Assembly: GCA_009925905.1 (NCBI GenBank)
Contig: RFPZ01000047.1
Coordinates: 1-9,988 of the forward strand
Length of the DNA: 9,988 nt
Direction of reading: 5' to 3'
Source of the DNA: Candidatus Aquidulcis frankliniae
GTDB taxonomy: Bacteria > Chloroflexota > Limnocylindria > Limnocylindrales > Limnocylindraceae
This document shows positions 7,472-9,988 of this stretch, in pieces (the first letter of the stretch is position 1; each line of letters starts with the position of its first letter). The position numbers were made by a program, and so were the translations under genes. The notes below the pieces were generated by a model. The model did no database searches. It saw only the letters and a program-made list of their open reading frames with translations, and was not told the origin of the DNA.

Positions 7472-7591
7472 ATGACAAACAGCGCACTGCTCCTGACCCC
7501 TGCGTTTGGTGGTCTCTTTGTGCTCTTTGCCGCCCTCATTGGGGGCATTAGCAACCTACTTGGGTTGCTTATTCAGCCCCGGCGGGGCTGA
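7472..7591 (+). CDS. Leu-rich leader peptide of the ilvBN attenuator
   Basis: A 39-codon reading frame. Fourteen of 39 residues are BCAA (10 Leu, 3 Ile, 1 Val), and the control end reads L-L-G-L-L-I at codons 29-34, then QPRRG and TGA. The codons there are CTA CTT GGG TTG CTT ATT. CTA, CTT and TTG look uncommon against the CTC/CTG preference of the neighbouring genes, as is usual for attenuator control codons. The control codons sit directly before the first hairpin arm (7574-7580), and the stop codon overlaps the end of the second arm. It lies 124 bases before ilvB. The role would be to sense charged tRNA-Leu (and perhaps Ile/Val) by ribosome stalling. Alternative: a small membrane protein, since residues 12-34 are hydrophobic. 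The coupling to the terminator makes the leader role more likely. Confidence 0.72.
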   Translation: MTNSALLLTPAFGGLFVLFAALIGGISNLLGLLIQPRRG

Positions 7592-7660
7592 GGAGACCAG
7601 AGGCGCGGAACCACCGCCCGAAGGAAACTTCAGAACCCCGCCGATAAGGCGGGGTTTTTT
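7574..7660 (+). promoter_or_regulatory. Transcription attenuator of ilvBN (four competing RNA segments)
   Basis: Segment 1 (7574-7580, cagcccc) pairs with segment 2 (7584-7590, ggggctg) around a 3-base loop. A register of segment 2 (7580-7587, cggcgggg) is perfectly complementary to segment 3 (7636-7643, ccccgccg), forming an 8-bp antiterminator. Segment 3 (7634-7642) alternatively pairs with segment 4 (7648-7656) to form the terminator. A ribosome stalled on Leu codons at 7556-7570 would mask segment 1 and free segment 2 for antitermination. A ribosome reaching the stop codon (7589-7591) would cover segments 1 and 2 and let the terminator form. This is the classical trp/ilv logic. The pairings are read from the sequence, while the function is inference. 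A short extra stem, gcgg/ccgc, lies at 7605-7617. Confidence 0.75.
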
Positions 7661-7662
7661 AT
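7634..7662 (+). terminator. Intrinsic terminator in the ilvB leader
   Basis: A perfect 9-bp stem, aaccccgcc (7634-7642) with ggcggggtt (7648-7656), closes a 5-base loop (gataa) and is followed by a T-run (six T at 7655-7660, then ATT). It sits between the leader peptide and ilvB on the coding strand, so it must be bypassed for ilvB expression. It would also end transcripts running on from the oxidoreductase gene. Confidence 0.92.
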
Positions 7663-7695
7663 TGGCGAAAGCGGCACAGCAGGGAACTCAGTAAC

Positions 7696-7712
7696 GAGGA
7701 AGAGAAGGGGGA
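7696..7712 (+). promoter_or_regulatory. Ribosome binding site of ilvB
   Basis: A purine tract with GAGGA (7696-7700) and AAGGGGG (7705-7711) precedes the ATG at 7716. It contrasts with the transcription-unit starts of the window, which lack a Shine-Dalgarno, and it supports 7716 as the ilvB start over the internal ATG at 7788. Confidence 0.65.
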
Positions 7713-7715
7713 CCG

Positions 7716-9458
7716 ATGACACAGGCAGGGCACGTACCGGGTGCAGGGAGCGCGGCGGCAAGTGCCTCAGAGCGCGCCCGACGCGACATGTTGCGCGATG
7801 CGCGCGTCACCGCTCGTGGCGGTACGCGACCGCGCATCGGTGCTGATGCGCTGTGTGAAGCGATCCTCCGGCAGGGGAGCGACACAATCTGGGGCTACCC
7901 AGGTGGCGTGATCTTGCCGTTGTATGACGTGCTCGTCGATCATCCTGAGCTACGCCACATCCTGGTCCGCCATGAGCAGGCCGCATCACACGCCGCTGAC
8001 GGCTACGCGCGCGCATCGGGGAAAGTCGGCGTCTGTCTCGGCACCTCTGGCCCTGGTGCCACCAACCTCGTTACCGGCATCGGCACCGCCATGCTCGACT
8101 CGGTTCCTGTTGTGGTGATCACCGGCAACGTGCCAAACGCGCTGATCGGGAAAGACGCCTTCCAGGAAATTGACATCACTGGAATCACGCTACCCATGAC
8201 GAAGCACAACTATTTAGTGCGAACCGCCGATGAGATTCCGTATGTCATTGCCGAAGCGTTCCATCTGGCACGTGAGGCGATCGCTGGCGCGAAGCGCCCG
8301 GTCATTCTTGCCGGTCACGGTGTGTTGATCGCTGGCGCCGAGCGCGAGCTCCTAGAACTCGCGCGCGCCGCGCAGATTCCGATCACCTGGACCCTGCTCG
8401 GCATCGGCGTCGTTGATGAGACCGATCCACTCGCCTATGGCTACATGGGAATGCACGGATGGAAGCACGTGAACCGCGCGATTCAATCTGCAGACCTTCT
8501 CATCGGCATTGGCATGCGCTTCGACGACCGCGTCACGGGGAACGTGCGCACCTATGCGCCGAAGGCGAAGATTGCGCACATTGACATCGACCCAGCAGAG
8601 ATCGGCAAGAACGTGGTTGCCGATCTGCCGATCGTGGGCGACGCGAAGCACGTGCTTGATGCGCTTCTTCCGCTCGTCACCAAGGTCGACCCAGCAACGA
8701 GAGCAGACTACTTCGCAGAACTGGCGACGTGGCGCACAGAGAGCGAAGGCTCTTCGTGGCACGGCTCTGGTGGCTTCCGCGACGGGGTGCTCTCGGCCGA
8801 CTTCGTGGTGGAGCGTATTGCCGCAGGCTCCGACTTCGACGCCAACCTCACCGCAGACGTCGGCCAGAATCAGATGTGGGTCGCGCGGTACGGCGGATTC
8901 CGCCGCGCAAACTCGCACCTCTCATCCGGAGGCCTCGGCACCATGGGCTTCGCTCTCCCCGGAGCGATGGGCGCCGCTGTGGCGGTGCCAAACAAGGTCT
9001 CATGGGCAATCGCTGGTGACGGCGGTTTCCAGATGACGCTGCAGGAGCTGGCAACCATCGTGCAAGAGCGCATCCCAGTGAAGATTGCCCTCATGGACAA
9101 CAAGAAGCTCGGCATGATTCGTCAGTGGCAAGAGATCGTGTACGCCGGGAACTACCACTCAGAGCAGTTGGCAGGTCCTGACTACTTGAAGCTCTGCGAT
9201 GCCTACGGGCTGCCGTCGTGGAAGGTCTCCAAGCCGGAAGAGGTTGATGCGGCAGTTGCTGCTGCACTCGCCGCTGATGGCCCAGCGCTCATCTGGTTTG
9301 AAATCGCTGAGCGGCAGAACGTCTACCCAATGATGCCGGCAGGGAAGGGTCTTTCGGACCTGATCGACAAGTGGGGTGATGACGGCGAAGACGTGACCGA
9401 AGGGGCGAGCGGCCCACGTGTGGATCCAACCGACCCACAGAGTGGCGGTGTGAAGTGA
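7716..9458 (+). CDS. ilvB: Acetolactate synthase, large (catalytic) subunit, with apparent internal deletion
   Basis: ThDP/FAD enzyme condensing two pyruvates, or pyruvate plus 2-ketobutyrate: the first common BCAA step. Visible features are WGYPGG (59-64), catalytic E87 in RHEQ, GTSGPGATNLVTGI (109-122), KDAFQE (146-151), RPVILAGHGV (194-203), FDDRVTG (269-275), the ThDP motif AGDGGFQ (433-439) ending at DN (461-462), and LGMIRQWQ (465-472). The protein is 580 residues, but this includes an unconserved N-terminal extension of about 40 and an acidic C-terminal tail of about 30, so the core is short. After AFHLAR (181-186) the family always has TGRPGPV...DxPKD and a linker. Here it jumps in frame straight to EAIAGAKRPV, losing about 50 residues compared with E. 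coli IlvI. The missing part ends the PYR domain, so activity is doubtful unless the gap is an error. The ilvN start overlaps the stop (GTGA). Confidence 0.93.
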   Translation: MTQAGHVPGAGSAAASASERARRDMLRDARVTARGGTRPRIGADALCEAILRQGSDTIWGYPGGVILPLYDVLVDHPELRHILVRHEQAASHAADGYARASGKVGVCLGTSGPGATNLVTGIGTAMLDSVPVVVITGNVPNALIGKDAFQEIDITGITLPMTKHNYLVRTADEIPYVIAEAFHLAREAIAGAKRPVILAGHGVLIAGAERELLELARAAQIPITWTLLGIGVVDETDPLAYGYMGMHGWKHVNRAIQSADLLIGIGMRFDDRVTGNVRTYAPKAKIAHIDIDPAEIGKNVVADLPIVGDAKHVLDALLPLVTKVDPATRADYFAELATWRTESEGSSWHGSGGFRDGVLSADFVVERIAAGSDFDANLTADVGQNQMWVARYGGFRRANSHLSSGGLGTMGFALPGAMGAAVAVPNKVSWAIAGDGGFQMTLQELATIVQERIPVKIALMDNKKLGMIRQWQEIVYAGNYHSEQLAGPDYLKLCDAYGLPSWKVSKPEEVDAAVAAALAADGPALIWFEIAERQNVYPMMPAGKGLSDLIDKWGDDGEDVTEGASGPRVDPTDPQSGGVK

Positions 9459-9988
9459 CCCCAACGACAACGGCACGATCGCTTCCTGGATCAGGTGACG
9501 AGCGTCGCCACCTCATCGTGGCGATCGTCAACAACAAGCCTGGCGTGCTGAATCGTGTCGCGAGCCTGATGCGCGCGCGAAACTTCAACATCGAGTCGCT
9601 CGCAGTCTCCGTTACGGAGCGAAGCGACACGTCGCGCATGACCCTCACGATCGTGGGGGATGAGGTGCACGTGGAGCAGGCGGCGAAGCAGCTCTACAAG
9701 CTGATCGATGTGCTGAAGGTGCAAGACGTGACCGACGAGTCGATCGTTGAGCACGAATTTGCCCTGATTAAGGTGCGCGCAACCAAGCGGTCGCGTCCCG
9801 AGATTGTGAGCGTGGCAGAGATGCATCGGGCCAAGGTCGTTGACCTTGGGGATGAGGCGGTTATCGTCGAGGCGGTCGGGGATCCGACCGAGATCGACAC
9901 GTTGGTCGAACTCCTTCGGGAGTTCGGAATCAAGGAGCTGGTGCGAACCGGCTCAGTAGTGATGTCCCGCGGCAGCGGGTCAATTGAG
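9455..9988 (+). CDS. ilvN: Acetolactate synthase, small (regulatory) subunit, 3' end at window edge
   Basis: This is the regulatory partner of IlvB: it stimulates activity and carries feedback inhibition by Val or other BCAA. It starts with GTG at 9455 inside the ilvB stop (GTGA). 178 codons are open to the right edge with no stop seen. After a short extension the ACT domain begins at HLIVAIVNNKPGVLNRVASL (19-38) with the signature RNFNIESL (42-49) and VTERSD (53-58), continuing to about residue 92. The C-terminal domain (about 100-175) contains ALIKVRA, IVEAVGD and VRTGSVVMSRG, the usual end of the family, so only a few residues are probably missing. The start is inferred from frame continuity and the overlap. 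No other ATG or GTG in frame precedes the ACT motif by a plausible distance. Confidence 0.95.
   Translation, partial: MTPTTTARSLPGSGDERRHLIVAIVNNKPGVLNRVASLMRARNFNIESLAVSVTERSDTSRMTLTIVGDEVHVEQAAKQLYKLIDVLKVQDVTDESIVEHEFALIKVRATKRSRPEIVSVAEMHRAKVVDLGDEAVIVEAVGDPTEIDTLVELLREFGIKELVRTGSVVMSRGSGSIE

Noticed and set aside
7574..7590. The cagcccc/ggggctg hairpin as a separate terminator.
   Set aside because: No T-run follows, the stem lies inside the leader ORF, and its second arm pairs equally well with the terminator arm. It is better read as the 1:2 attenuator hairpin.
7604..7615. The minus strand reads GGTGGTTCCGCG, close to the T-box core of tRNA-sensing riboswitches.
   Set aside because: It lies on the strand opposite to ilvB, has no specifier stem or suitable downstream minus-strand gene, and differs at the A of the core. 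It is probably chance in GC-rich leader DNA.
8352..8918. A 188-codon minus-strand reading frame inside ilvB.
   Set aside because: The plus strand over the same bases encodes conserved acetolactate synthase motifs (FDDRVTG and the ThDP region). The reverse frame has no recognisable motif.
1..9988. Mobile elements, phage genes, CRISPR arrays, tRNA or rRNA genes.
   Set aside because: I found no inverted or direct repeat pairs of IS type, no regularly spaced repeats, and no tRNA- or rRNA-like segments. Genes fill nearly the whole window, and the only gap above 100 bases is the ilvB leader.

Overview
The window is GC-rich bacterial chromosome, densely packed with genes and devoted mainly to branched-chain amino acid (BCAA) synthesis. 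The taxon cannot be fixed from sequence alone. High GC, very short spacers, overlapping start/stop codons and apparently leaderless promoters (a TANNNT-like hexamer six bases before ATG) suggest a streamlined Actinobacteriota- or Chloroflexota-like lineage. This is inference at low confidence. I see no mobile elements, tRNA, rRNA or CRISPR.

Layout. Minus strand, read from about 5672 down to 1: an alpha/beta-hydrolase esterase, then leuC, leuD, ilvD and an M20 metallopeptidase cut by the left edge. leuC-leuD-ilvD-M20 are joined by 1- or 4-base stop/start overlaps. Plus strand: from a shared 37-base intergenic gap, a KDPG/KHG-aldolase gene with an internal deletion and frame change, overlapping by GTGA a FAD-dependent oxidoreductase. 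Then comes an attenuated ilvB leader (promoter, Leu-rich leader peptide, competing hairpins, terminator), ilvB (acetolactate synthase large subunit), and ilvN (small subunit, reaching the right edge), again with a GTGA overlap.

How the genes work together. IlvBN makes acetolactate or acetohydroxybutyrate. IlvD later dehydrates the dihydroxy acids to the keto acids of Val and Ile. LeuCD isomerises 2-isopropylmalate on the Leu branch. ilvC, leuA, leuB and ilvE are not in the window. The two BCAA units are transcribed away from each other with the aldolase/oxidoreductase pair between them.

Most notable points: (1) a textbook four-segment attenuator before ilvB, with a 39-residue leader peptide that appears to be translated from a leaderless transcript; (2) four transcription-unit starts with the same -10-like element, six bases, ATG geometry; (3) two genes within 2.5 kb that each seem to have lost an internal block of about 50 to 60 residues: the aldolase, with loss of frame and of the Schiff-base lysine, and ilvB, in frame, with loss of the GRPGPV...DxPKD region. 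The second could be real decay or an assembly/consensus error and should be checked against reads.
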